This document shows positions 1-11,704 of a stretch of DNA of 64,000 nucleotides, piece after piece; position 1 is the first letter of the stretch, and the number at the start of each line of letters is the position of its first letter. The DNA lies in assembly GCA_019914995.1 (NCBI GenBank), contig CM034130.1, forward strand, positions 6,510,001 through 6,574,000, read 5' to 3'. The notes under the pieces are model-generated. The model ran no database searches. It saw only the letters and a program-made list of their open reading frames with translations, and was not told the origin of the DNA. Both the position numbers and the translations under genes were made by a program. The DNA comes from Acanthochlamys bracteata. Lineage: Eukaryota > Streptophyta > Magnoliopsida > Pandanales > Velloziaceae.

Positions 1-875
1 TATATACATATACATATATATATCACATTATTGTAAATTATATTTTAGTTTTTGTATAATTTTTTTTAATTTTTCAGCTCTTTTTTGCCAAACACTTTAT
101 TTAACTTTTTTTCAAAAAAAGTAAAATTTATCCAAGCACATACCTCTCTTTTTTAAAAAAGTTTTCAGCTACTTTTATTAGAAAAAAGTCAAAAAAATAA
201 CTTTTGTAATAAAAATTAAAACTTTTAAGTTTAGCCAAACGGCCCCGAAAACGGGTTTTAGAATTTCACCCTAATAAGCTTCAAAACTTTTCCAGAAACG
301 AGTAAAAATCTGGTTAATGCCCAGTTCCTGTAGATGTGATGCACGCTTGGAGTGCTTATAGAAGTACTTCTTAAATATATTTTTTTCAATATTTTAAAAC
401 ATTTTAGAAATTTAAAACATATAGATAAATTGTATGATATAAACTGTATATGTAGATTTTTCTTTACAGAAATAAATTTATAAAAAAATAAATTTGTTTC
501 TCAAGTAATTTTAATAATTTTTTTAAAAATATTTCCCATCTGAATAACCTCCAAAGCAACTTGTGGTATGGAGCTTTTGTTTATTGTTCTGGCTTTTATT
601 TTAGCGGGGTGTGGTATGGCCTATGAGAGTGGTCAATTCCAAAGAAAGCATGAGGAACAATTTCAGAATGCTTTTTTTTTTAAATAATTTTTTAATAAAA
701 TAATTTTTAAAAATAAGTAATGAAAGAATTTATAATATATTATTGTTTTTTTAAAGATAAAAAATAAAGTTTATTTTTTAAAATATATAAAAATACTTTT
801 ATTTTATAAAAATTTTCAAACATCTCCTCTGTTTGGACACATACTACAATTTATGCGTTGAAATTCGTCGACTGA
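1..875. other. AT-rich intergenic DNA with a MITE-like end
   Basis: No gene is visible. The sequence is mostly A/T runs. Around 230-246 there is a CCAAACGGCCCC stretch like the closing terminal repeat of small transposons seen elsewhere in the window, so the first 250 bases may be the right part of such an element whose left end I cannot fix. A short GC-richer piece at 540-650 has no convincing reading frame. Confidence 0.5.
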
Positions 876-880
876 AAGAA

Positions 881-1412
881 TGTCATGAATACTACTGATA
901 TGTAGAGGTCAAGAGAAAAACAAGGAATTGAGGAGTCCAAAAAAAGAGCGTCACGGCCTCGCAAGCAGCCAAAAATAAAGATGTCAGCTTATGTGGGTTG
1001 TTATTGCACTTAATTGGTGCACGTAAGGCATGCATTTACAAAAGAAGCTTAGAAGATAGGTGTAGTATAGTAGTAGCTAGATTGAGTATTAGATAGTGCG
1101 ATTATAGAGGAGTTTAGCATCTAGTAGGAGTCTTGCATTTAAAATATGCATGTAGTTAAGAGTTTGATGTTTAGAAGAATACTTAGTGATCATGAGAACA
1201 AAGTATTCCAAGAAGAAAAGTATTTCATTTTGTAATAAACTCTAGCAGTGGCTACGAGTATAAGTATTAGGGTGTACTTCAGAAGAAGGTATGGAGAATA
1301 AAGCTTCTTTATTTCAATCTCTCCCTTGCTTGTTCATCTGTTCAGTATCTTGTTCGTCTTCTCTTTTTCTTATCTTGTTTTCTTACTTTCAATTGCTCGT
1401 CTAAGTGCCACA
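881..1412 (+). repeat. 5' LTR
   Basis: This 532-bp repeat matches the 3' LTR from end to end, except that it has one copy of the 144-bp block tripled there. Its left edge follows the AAGAA target duplication and its right edge abuts the primer binding site. Confidence 0.93.
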
Positions 1413-1427
1413 TTTGGTATCAGAGCC
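1413..1427 (+). other. Primer binding site (initiator Met tRNA)
   Basis: TGGTATCAGAGCC directly after the 5' LTR is the usual plant retrotransposon site complementary to the 3' end of initiator Met tRNA. Confidence 0.9.
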
Positions 1428-1618
1428 AGTGATCAATGGAACATCCGACTTCCGTTTCGCCGAGGTCACCTAAATCACCATGCTCATCATAATCACCTGG
1501 AATCTTTCTCAAGACACCACCTCCTCCACTTAAAATCCAACCCAACCCTACTACGGAAATCGACGGCTATCACAGATTTGAACATCTTGCGTTCAATCTT
1601 TCTACTCGGCTTGCTCGT

Positions 1619-2760
1619 ATGGCAACGGACTTTGAGGAGTTGCATAAAAAACTGAGTGTGTCACGACAAAACCGGCGCCGAATAGAAGCAGCGGTTCTCA
1701 CCTCAACGGCTCTTGTCAATCCTACTAGTGATCAACCTATAGAGACCCAATACCAACCATCCACCTCAACAGTCCTCCTAATACAAAATTTCCCAAACAC
1801 AGCCCTTCACCACTTGCTTCCTCCACCAAATAATCGATTCATACCTGACAACGCCAAGCACCATGAATCATTGCTAGGAAACTATACTCTTCCATCTAGT
1901 GCATACGAGAACACTACTCACCAACTTTACCAAACACCAAACCCTTATCCGAACACATCCAACAGAGCTCATCAAAATTCAACAAGTGCATCCACTGCAA
2001 TGCAGACCCCTGCTGATCAGTACACGCCAGTTCCTAGAGATCGGCATAAATTTCCAATATTCAACGGTAAGGAGCCACAAGAGTGGCTATACTCGGCAGA
2101 GCGCTATTTTAGGTACTACCGGACAGCAGATTGGGATCGCGTAGCCATAGCCATAATGTATTTCAAAGGCGACGCCAATCATTGGTACCATAATTTTGAA
2201 AAAGATCAACCGCAACATTCATGAGATAAGTTGTCTGCTGTTGTCCTTCGGCGATTTAGCTCAAACACTTTTGGTAGTGCAAGTTATACACTACATCAAC
2301 TTAGACAGGTGGGCACAGTAAGCAAATACCAAGCCAGTTTTGAGGATTTGCGAGCTAGAATTCCACGTACCACGGAGGAAGACTTAGTTGGAAGATTCTG
2401 TGGAGGGCTCTTCCGGCATATCGCAGTAGAGGTAATGGCAAGGCAACCAACATCCTTGCAAGATGCCTATATGCTGGCCAGATTATTCGAGCTCAAGCAA
2501 TCTACTGATACTCACTCAGCATGCTCTACACGCTTTCGTTCAGCACTAACCACTTCAACTGCAGCATTCACTGGATCATCTACAAGACAAAGCAATAGCT
2601 CTTTACCATCTTCAAACCCCATTAGAACTCAACGACCTCGACTCTCCTCTGCAGAAATTAACGCAAGGCCAGCCAAAGGCCTTTGCTTTTATTGTGATGC
2701 CTGACATGAGAGGGGGCACAAATGCACTACCAAGTTATACTCCCTTACTGGTTATGATTC
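1619..2760 (+). mobile_element. gag region of the LTR retrotransposon (fossil)
   Basis: A Gln/Asn/Pro-rich leader is followed by a retrotransposon capsid domain, recognisable by the FPIFNGKEPQEWLYSAERYF type motif and the following tryptophan-rich helices. A degenerate zinc-knuckle area lies near the end. Part of the interrupted element at 881-6946. Confidence 0.85.
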
Positions 2761-2829
2761 TGATGATGGTGAAGAGAAAATCAATGAAGGGGGAACGAAC
2801 TAGCACTCGTCTGAGGATGCAATATTATC

Positions 2830-5800
2830 GTTGAGTGCCATGCACGATCTTGTCGGCCCTCAAACCATTCGAGTTGTAGGCAAAATAAAACGGCAAGATG
2901 TTTTCATTCTCATTGATTCGGGAAGCACTCACAATTTCATATCAGATCGTTTGGCTAAACAGTTACGACTGTTCTCTACAACAGTACGACCACTTAAGGT
3001 GGAGCTAGCAAACGGACGCCCTCAATCCATTGAAGTAATTTACAAGAAGGTGCCGCTGGAAATACAAGGGGCTGAAGTGGTCATTGATGGATATCCTTTT
3101 CCCCTAGGAGGTATGGATCTTGTGCTTGGAATTCAATGGTTGGAAAGTTTAGGTGATGTCATTTGTAATTAGCGTCGTTCCGATATGAGATTTTCTATGA
3201 ATGGCCGGGAGTTCATTCTACAAGGTATTAGAGAAGGAGGAGTATCACAACTGACAAGCCTTCACCCGAGGCACCTACTGTGTTCTCTAAGAGTGATGGC
3301 TATTTCACCTCTTACTGAACAGCAAGAGGAGCTTCCACCAGAGTTCCAGCAACTTCTGAACAGGTTTGGTCCTATTTCAAGCCAATTTTAGGCCTTCCAC
3401 CGTGGCGATCTCATGACCACAAAATTTCATTACTATCCGGTGCACTACCGGCAAACGTGCGGCCTTATAGATACCCCCACGTACAAAAGGCAGAAATTGA
3501 AAAAGCCGTCGCCGACATGCTATCTCAAGGCATAATTAGACCAAGCTATTCGGTGATTTCATCGCCGGTGTTACTTGTAAAGAAAAAAGACGGTTCTTGA
3601 AGGTTCTACGTCGATTACCGAGCACTCAATGAAATTACTATCAAAGATAAGTATCCAATTCCGGTCATAGATGAGTTATTAGATGAGCTCCATGGTGCAT
3701 GTTTCTTCTCAAAGCTTGATCTCAAATCGGGCTATCATCAAATCCGCGTTAAGGAAGAAGATATACATAAAACGACTTTTCGCACACACGATGGCCACTA
3801 TGAGTTTCTCGTGATGCCCTTCGGATTGACGAATGCTCCAGCTACTTTTCAATCCCTAATGAATGAGGTGTTCCTTCCATACCTACGCAAGTTTGTTTTG
3901 ATTTTCTTTGACGACATATTAGTGTATAGCACCAATTGGCAGGAGCATCTTCACCACCTAGCCATCGTATTCTCTATTTTGCAGGAACATAAACTTTATG
4001 CCAACCTTTCAAACTGTAGGTTTGGGTGCCGGAAATTGAAATACCTTGGGCATATAGTTTCCGAGTACAAAATTGCCACCGATCCATCAAAGGTACAAGC
4101 AATGCTAGAGTGGCCTACACCCAAAACCGTGACGGCCTTGAGAGGGTTTTTAGGCCTAACAGGCTACTATCGGAGGTTCGTCCAAAATTATGGACTCATC
4201 GCTGCCTCGCTAACAGCCCTCTTGAAGAAAGATTCATTTTCTTGGATAGCACAAGCTGACATAGCATTCTAGCGCTTAAAGATAAGCATGTCAACAACAC
4301 TAGTACTAGCTGCGCCAAATTTCAACGAAGCCTTCACTATGGAGACTGATGCATCTGGGAGAGGGGTAGGGGCGGTTCTGTCCTAGAATAAACGGCCGAT
4401 AGCCTTCTTCAGCAAGGCTCTTTCAACCGCTGCCATGGCAAAATCTACGTACGAAAAAGAACTAATTGCGCTGGTGTTGGCAGTGCAGCAATGGCGACCT
4501 TATCTTTTGGGCCATCGTTTCACAATTCTTACCGATCATCAAAGTCTAAAGTATTTGCTAGAGCAACGAGTAGTCTCTGAGATCAACAAAAGTGGCTTGT
4601 GAAGCTCATGGGATACAATTACAAAATATAATATCGTGCTGGGAAGAACAATGCGGTAGCTGATGCATTGTCACGCTGTTCGGAGACAACCCTTGCTGCC
4701 CTCACTACTCTGAATCCCTCATTTTGGAATGACTTACTCCATGGCCAGCAGGAGGACCTGATAGTAACAAAGCTTCTTCAAACAGCACAGGAGGGATCTC
4801 GGCCAAAGATAACAACAACTAGAGGATTTCTTCTTTATAATGGTCGCATTTGGGTTCCTAATAAGCCGGCTTTACAATCGCAGCTCCTTTTTGAGGCTCA
4901 CAACACAGCATATGGCGGTAATGGTGGGCAATTTCGAACATACAAAAGACTCTCTCAATAGTTTTATTGGCCTGGACTCGCCAAGGATGTTCAACGACAC
5001 ATATCGACCTGTGTCACTTGTGCCCGAGCTAAGTCCGAAAATCTTCACCCTGCAGGTTTGCTTCAACCATTGCGCATTCCGGATCGCATTTGGACAAATA
5101 TTTCTATGGATTTTATTGACGGGCTTCCGATATATGAAGGGAAAGATGTTATAATGGTTGTTGTTGATCAGTTATCTAAATATAGCCACTTCGTTTCACT
5201 TCGACACCCCTACACAGCAATTACTGTGGCAAAAGCTTTTGCTAAGGAGGTTATCCGATTGCATGGAATTCCTTCCTCTATTGTGTCTGATCGTGATCCA
5301 ATATTTCTTAGCTCATTTTGGCAAGAACTCCACTGCCTCCAAGGAACGTCGCTGCATATGAGCTCCGCGTACCACCCTCAGTCCGATGGCCAAACAGAGA
5401 TTGTTAATAGGGGATTAGAGACATATCTACGCTGCTTTGTTGGGGATCACCCACGCCAATGGATGCGTTGGCTCTATTGGGCCGAATACTCGTACAACAC
5501 TTGCATTCACTCATCTACCAATGTCTTCCCTTACGAAGCTGTCTACGGACGACCACCGCCTCCTCTCGTAAAATTTTCGGGAGGGTCGGAACCTTTAGAT
5601 GTGGTTGGAACACAGCTGAAAGAAAGGGATGACATCCTACGTGAGTTGCGGCATCAATTACTTCGGGCACAGAACCGAATGAAGCAATTCGAATCGCCAT
5701 CGCCGAGATAAACAATTTCAAGTTGGTGATCGTGTGCTCTTGAAACATAACCCTATCGGCAAATCTCATTAGCAAAAAGACGTGACAACAAGCTACGCCA

Positions 5801-5960
5801 CCGTTTCTATAGGCCATTCGAGATTCTGCAGAAGATTGGACCGGTAGCTTACAAGCTTAAACTTTCAGTCGACGCTCGTATCCACCTTGTTTTCCACGTT
5901 TCTCAGCTTAAGGATGGACGATTCATCCCTTCAGAGGTGATTGATCAGCTGCCATCATGC
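2830..5960 (+). mobile_element. pol region: protease, RT, RNase H, integrase, C-terminal tail (fossil)
   Basis: Approximate parts: aspartic protease 2830-3170 with the DSGSTHNF active-site motif; reverse transcriptase 3430-4270 with [13 protein letters not shown] and the FFDDILVYS catalytic motif; RNase H 4290-4680 with an ETDASGRGVGAVL type stretch; integrase 4830-5600 with a DFIDGLP core start and a HPQSDGQTE motif; then a tail ending in FHVSQLK, typical of plant Ty3/gypsy elements. The order excludes Ty1/copia. The region is interrupted several times. Confidence 0.9.
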
Positions 5961-6117
5961 CTAGAGGATGAGTTCAATTCAGAGCCAACATCGAAAATAG
6001 TGGGAAACAACGGTACAGAGACACTCGTCCAACCTGGTGAGTGTGTTACTGATCACCGACTATGCCAACATCTTTTACCCGCCTCGAGGACGATATCGGA
6101 TTTTCAGAGGAGGGGAA

Positions 6118-6946
6118 TGTCATTAATAATACTGATATGCAGAGGTTCAGAGAAAAAGAAAGAATTGAGGAGCCCAAAAAAAGAGCGTCACGGCTTCGCA
6201 GGCAGTCAAAAATAAAGATGTCAGCTTGTGTGGGTTGTTCTTGTACTTAATTGGTACACGTAAGGCATGAATACTACTGATATGCAGAGGTTTAGAGAAA
6301 AAGAAAGAATTGAGGAGCCCAAAAAAGAGCGTCACGGCTTCGCAGGTAGCCAAAAATAAAGAGGTCAGCTTGTGTGGATTGTTCTTGCACTTAATTGGTG
6401 CACGTAAGGCATGAATACTACTGATATGCAGAGGTTTACAGAAAAAGAAAGAATTGAGGAGCCCAAAAAAAGAGCGTCACGGTCTCGCAGGCAGCCAAAA
6501 ATAAGATGTCAACTTGTGTGGGTTGTTCTTGCACTTAATTGGTGCACGTAAGGCATGCATTTACAAAAGAAGCTTAGAAGATAAATGTAGTATAATAGTA
6601 GCTAGATTGAGTATTAGATAGTGCGATTACAGAGGAGTTTAGCATCTAGTAGGAGTCTTGCATTTAGAATAGGCATGTAGTTAAGAGTTTGATATTTAGA
6701 AGAATACTTAGTGATCATGAAAACTAAGTATTCTAAAAAGAAAAGTATTTCATTTTATAATAAACTTTAGCCAGTGGCTACGAGTATAAGTATTAGGGTG
6801 TACTTCAGAAGAAGGCATGGAGAATAAAGCTTCTTTATTTCAATCTCTCCCCAGCTTGTTTGCTTGTTCATTTGTTCGGTATCTTATTCGTCTTCTCTTT
6901 TTTTTATCTTATTTTCTTATTTTCAATTGCTCGTCTAAGTGCCAAA
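6118..6946 (+). repeat. 3' LTR with internally tripled block
   Basis: This 829-bp LTR is preceded by a purine tract ending at 6117. It is 297 bp longer than the 5' LTR because the block at 6121-6265 recurs at 6266-6409 and 6410-6553 (period 144-145 bp). The rest is collinear with the 5' LTR and ends just before the AAGAA target duplication. Confidence 0.93.
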
Positions 6947-6951
6947 AAGAA

Positions 6952-7670
6952 CGTTTGAAAAACTAAATTTTAAATGTTAAATATTCTGTTATTTTTTAAT
7001 TTTTTAAAAATATCATAAAGTTTTATTATAAAATAAAAAATCAAAATTAATAAAATTTATTGAAACAAACACAAAACGTTGCCTTAGGCTGACGTTGTTT
7101 AACCATTGTAAAACTTGATCCAATCCATCTCACTATTTGCCAACTCAGTACTTAATCAGCTAATCAAAGGATCAAATAACTTTATCCACACTTCTTTTCC
7201 AACATGCTGTTTTGACTTTGACAATCTCTATTATTGTTTATTAAAATTTTGAAAATTAAAATTATAAAAAATACTAATGGATTTAATTTTATTAGTTTAT
7301 TAAATAAAAAGTTTAAACTTATTATATATAAAATTTAAAATTATTTTATTAAACTTGTTTTGTTTTAAAACACTTCAAATTTTCTATGAAAGTTAATCTG
7401 CAGGATTTATTTACAAGTGAATTACTACATCAGAGCTTCAGTTCATTGAATCAAAAGCACTAATGCTAATATGCTATATTGATTATCTCTGATTAATTCA
7501 GTCACCTTTAGAATAAAATTCTATATTAAGAAAGGACTTGTTCTGAAAATATCCTATAACAACCAGCTCACTTAGAGTAATTAACATTTCTTAATACATC
7601 TCCGATTCTTCTACTTTTTAAGGGACAAATCTGGAAATCAGTACTTACACATTCGCTAACAAAGACAGGA
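6952..7670. other. AT-rich intergenic DNA upstream of SDC
   Basis: No gene seen. The first 430 bases are poly-A/T rich. The rest is the probable upstream region of the SDC gene. Confidence 0.5.
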
Positions 7671-7672
7671 GC

Positions 7673-7681
7673 GTATATATA
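7673..7681 (+). promoter_or_regulatory. Probable TATA box of the SDC gene
   Basis: GTATATATAG followed within 20-60 bases by a pyrimidine-rich tract (CCTTCCCCCTTTTTC and CTCCCTCC) is a typical plant core promoter. It lies about 460 bp before the SDC start codon, so a long or spliced leader is implied. Confidence 0.5.
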
Positions 7682-8141
7682 GAACCGAAGCCTTCCCCCT
7701 TTTTCTTTCTCCCTCCTTTCGCACCGCCTAATTTCTCTCTCTAAGATCTCGGAGAAACAAATTTTTGCATCCATTCATTTCCCGGAGTAAATTTTTCTCA
7801 ATTTTCGCTAACATTCTTCAAATGGTTGATGCATTCTTTTGAGAATTTTTTATCACTATGTAACGAATTTTTCTACTGCAAACACGTTATGATTTTGTTT
7901 TCTGGTTTTATGAAATTTCTTTTTAACTAACTTTAGGTTATGGATAGTGTTACCTCTTTCGGTTTAAGTTCTTGGATTTCTATTATTTTTCACTGAAAAT
8001 GTTCGATTACGTGGCGTCTGATCTGTCTGAGATCTCTTTTTTTACTTTTTAAATCTTAATATGTTTTTTAAGCTATTTATAGCTAAACGAATTGTTTCTG
8101 AGATTCTCAGACTAGCTATATTAATCTATTTGAAAGTAGCA

Positions 8142-10520
8142 ATGGTCGGAAGCTTGGGAAAGGGATCAATGGAGACTATAGAGAACGTTGAGCCGTTGCC
8201 TAAGGAGTTCGATCCGACGGAGATTTTAGATCCGGTGTCTGCGGCTAATGGAGAGAACCCGAGGCACAGTTCAGACAAGGGAACAAAGAGAGAGATTGTG
8301 TTGGGGAGGAATATTCACACGTCGTGCTTCGCCATTGATGAGCCTGATGCCGATGATGAGGTAACTGGTGAGCGTGAGGCCTACATGGCAAGCGTGCTCG
8401 CCAGGTACCATAAATCGTTGATTGAGCGCACCAAGCACCACCTCGGTAAATAATCTATTGAACTTGTAGAAGATTTCTTTATACTGTTCATCAAGTTTGT
8501 CAACTCAAGATGTTCCCATATTAGATCGAAGTTGATGTGCTAGATCATTAGTTTTTATGCTTCTTAAATCTTGGAAACCAAGAGTTGAAGGATATCCTTA
8601 CATTTTTGTTGATAGAGATGAAGCAAAAATTTCCAGGAGAAAGTTACATTGACCATATTTGAGAATGAACTTTTTACGCTATAATCACTTAGTAGAGGTG
8701 GGATATTACCACTGCTCGGATTATTTGTTGTTCACTATATTTTCAACCCTTCTGCTGCGCTGCAGTAAATCCAGAGCTCGATAATTCCATGATAGCTTGA
8801 GCTGGAATTTGTTGTATAGGCTACATGGTGATATATGAGTTGGTGTACATGTTAGATAGCATTCATATCCATAATCTGGAAACCATAAGCTTGCTTCAAC
8901 ATATTTACCCTGAGCTTATCTGATATATTTACTCTATATGGTCTTCAATCGTCTAACGACTATTTGTTCTCTATCAATGATATATCGACAGGCTATCCCT
9001 ACAATTTGGACTTTGATTATGGTGCTCCGGCCCAGTTGCAACATTTTTCCATCAACAACCTAGGTGATCCATTTATCGAAAGCAACTATGGAGTTCATTC
9101 CAGACAATTTGAAGTAGGAGTATTGGACTGGTTTGCGTGTCTTTGGGAATTGGAAAAGAACGAATACTGGGGATATATTACAAATTGTGGGACAGAGGGT
9201 AATTTGCATGGTATACTTGTTGGGTCAGTATCATTTTCAATTTGTTTTTGTTATTGTTTTATTCAAAATATGTAGTGATAGACAAAAATTGAATGAAGTA
9301 TTCTTGACTTAGTTCAGTTTTAAGATGGATCTACAATTCCTTTTGTGATGTTTACTGTGATATAATGATCCAGGAGGGAAGTCTTTCCTGATGGAATTTT
9401 GTATGCATCGAGGGAGTCCCATTACTCAGTATTTAAAGCAGCAAGGATGTAGAGAATGGAATGCATCAAGGTTGACACCCTGGTTTCTGGTGAAATTGAT
9501 TGTTCAGACTTCAAAAGTAAACTCCTCATGAACCTGGACAAACCTGCTATAATTAATGTTAATATTGGTAAGCTATCCTCTACCTTGCCATAATTCTAAG
9601 TGATATGGACTACCTTTTTTAACCTTTTTCTTGCTCCCCTCCTTACAGGTACTACTGTGAAGGGAGCTGTTGATGATCTTGATCTTGTTATAAAAACTCT
9701 TAGGATACTGGGTTTACTGATCGGTTCTACATTCACTGCGACGTTGCTTTATTTGGGCTTATGATGCCATTTGTCAAACGTGTACGTTGTTCTTTATACC
9801 CTCTCCAACATTCACATCTCAAGTCACTTTTTGATGCTGCATACAAATTTTATTGTGGTCACTTAAATACATCTCTTCCAGTATGGGCTAATAATCATTT
9901 CCAGGACTTAACTTTTGGGGTGATTTGTTAATTTGCATTTTCATGTGCAGGCACCAAAGGTTTCCTTTAAGAAACCTACTGGAAGTGTAAGTGTTTCAGG
10001 CCACAAGTTTGTTGGTTGTCCAATGCCGTGTGGAGTGCAAATTACAAGGTTGAGTCATATTAATGCGCTCTCGAGGAATGTTGAATATCTTGCCTCTAGA
10101 GATGCTACCATTATGGGCAGCCGAAATGGTCATGCTCCAATTTCTCTCTGGTACACTTTGAACAGAAAAGGCTATGGAGGTTTCCAAAAAGAGGTCCAGA
10201 AGTGCTTAAGAAATGCTCATTACTTGAAAGATCGCCTTCGAGAAGCTGGAATAAGTGCCATGCTTAATGAGCTTAGTAGCACTGTAGTCTTTGAAAGGCC
10301 TAAAGGTGAGGCTTTCATTCGCCGATGGCAGCTTGCTTGCGAAGGAAATACAGCACATGTTGTGGTCATGCCTAATGTCACCATTGAGAAACTAGATAAT
10401 TTCTTAAACGAGCTAGTTGAGAAGCGTTCAAGCTGGTACGAGGATGGGAAGAGCCAAGCTCCATGCCTTGCAGCTGATGTAGGAAAGGAGAATTGTGTTT
10501 GTGTTCTGCATAAGAACTAA
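8142..10520 (+). pseudogene. SDC: Serine decarboxylase (SDC) gene, five exons, broken
   Basis: Exons 8142-8445, 8992-9223, 9374-9567, 9649-9781 and 9951-10520 together cover the whole plant L-serine decarboxylase, the PLP enzyme that makes ethanolamine from serine (EMB1075 in Arabidopsis, about 480 residues). Seen: the conserved start MVGSL, VLGRNIHT, the segment [11 protein letters not shown] at the start of exon 2, [10 protein letters not shown], and the PLP-lysine context [13 protein letters not shown] in exon 5. Damage: a TAG at 9450-9452 where the family has Tyr (ARM-Y-RMEC), and a one-base loss near 9701 in exon 4 that shifts the frame. Restoring one base makes exon 4 join exon 5 in phase, so the shift is real in this sequence. 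The Gly after the PLP-binding Asp in the HCDGALF motif is Val. Splice sites and promoter look normal, so decay is recent or these are sequence errors. Confidence 0.9.
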
Positions 10521-10683
10521 AATAATTGTGCTCACAGGCCTGTTGCTTGTGTCAGTTGTTTTAGTGAATTTGTGTTGTAGTGGTTATTGTAGTTTGACAG
10601 TCTTTTTGTAGTCAATATTTTGTGTTAACTAGAGAAGCTCGATTCTTCTGCAGGAAATTCCATCTTTTTTTTCAACCAAATAC

Positions 10684-11301
10684 AGCGATCTTTTTCATCG
10701 TTAACAGATTCTCTTTTCTTAGGATGATGCTTATAAGTTACAAGAATTGAAGTACGTTGGATGCAGATTCTGTGGCATGCAAACAAGGGTGGACTGACAT
10801 AATCATCATATCTAGAGGTCTCCACCTGCAGTCTATAGTAAGAATGTTCAATTCTCAATTTATCTAATTATTATGACCTATGTCATTGGACTATACGAAT
10901 ACATCAATCATTTAATCGTTAACAGATTCTCTTTTCTTAGAATGATGCTTATAAGTTACAAGGATTGATCTACGTTGGATGCAGATTCTGTGGCATGCAA
11001 ACAAGGGTGGACTGACAGAATCATCATATCTAGAGGTCTTCACCTGCAGTGTATAGTAAGAATGTTCAATTCTCAATTTATCTAATTATTACGACCTATG
11101 TCTTTGGACTAGATGAATACATCGATCTTTTCATCGTTAACAGATTCTCTTTTCTTAGAATGATGCTTATAAGTTACAAGGATGATCTACGTTGGATGCA
11201 GATTCTGTGGCATGCAAACAAGGGTGGACTGACAGAATCATCATATCTAGAGGTCTCCACCTGCAGTCTATAGTAAGAATGTTCAATTCTCAATTTATCT
11301 A
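10684..11301 (+). repeat. 218-bp tandem repeat, about 2.8 copies
   Basis: Copies anchored on CGTTAACAGATTCTC start at 10699, 10917 and 11135, an exact 218-bp period. The copies are nearly identical and the last is cut short near 11301. The array begins about 165 bases after the SDC stop, so it lies in or just behind the former 3' UTR. No protein is encoded consistently across copies. Confidence 0.93.
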
Positions 11302-11494
11302 GACTGCAGCTTAATTCATTCCTGGACACATGAGAGGGCAGGTATTAGCTTGACTTATATCAAAACTTGATGGACCAAATTTCTGAGTTTGCAAAGATGT
11401 TTGAATCGTAGTGGATGGACACTACATCTAAGTTGGCAGACAAGTCTTCTCTGATCTGATATCCTTAAGCATGAGTGGCTGCTAAACCAATGAC

Positions 11495-11704
11495 TTGGTT
11501 TGCACTATTTTTTGGGAAATAGACAAGGCTGTGGTTGGTTTATTGACCCTCAAGGGTGAAGTCTTGGACAGTTTCCTTGAGAACCAGCGCAAGATGGTGA
11601 TAGCCTGGCATCAGAAACGACAAGCAATAAGGTATTTGGAACTTGAGTTGGCTGCTTTAGATGAATATATGTACTTGGTTATGCAGGGTAGGGTATGGTG
11701 TTAA
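11495..11704 (+). other. Unidentified reading-frame fragment
   Basis: A 69-codon open frame includes a stretch with protein-like composition (DKAVVGLLTLKGEVLDSF, then ELELAALDEYM), predicted helical and charged, ending beside a possible donor site. Another coding-like stretch may lie at 11985-12085. I do not recognise the family and could not assemble a gene. It may be an exon of a decayed or undetected gene between SDC and the bZIP, or chance. Confidence 0.25.

Larger units (their letters stand above)
881..6946 (+). mobile_element. Ty3/gypsy LTR retrotransposon, full structure but coding region broken
   Basis: Two LTRs begin TGTC and end in the family's short closing motif. The element is flanked by the 5-bp duplication AAGAA (876-880 and 6947-6951). 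The order gag, protease, reverse transcriptase, RNase H, integrase identifies Ty3/gypsy (Metaviridae). The tail after integrase looks like the region where plant chromoviruses carry a chromodomain, so a chromovirus lineage is likely. The primer site matches initiator Met tRNA and a purine tract precedes the 3' LTR. The coding region is a fossil with roughly ten interruptions. The single-copy parts of the LTRs differ by roughly 6 percent by eye, suggesting an insertion a few million years old at commonly used plant rates. Confidence 0.95.

Noticed and set aside
9450-9452. Programmed stop readthrough in SDC
   Set aside because: A separate phase error in the next exon makes simple gene death (or sequence error) more likely.
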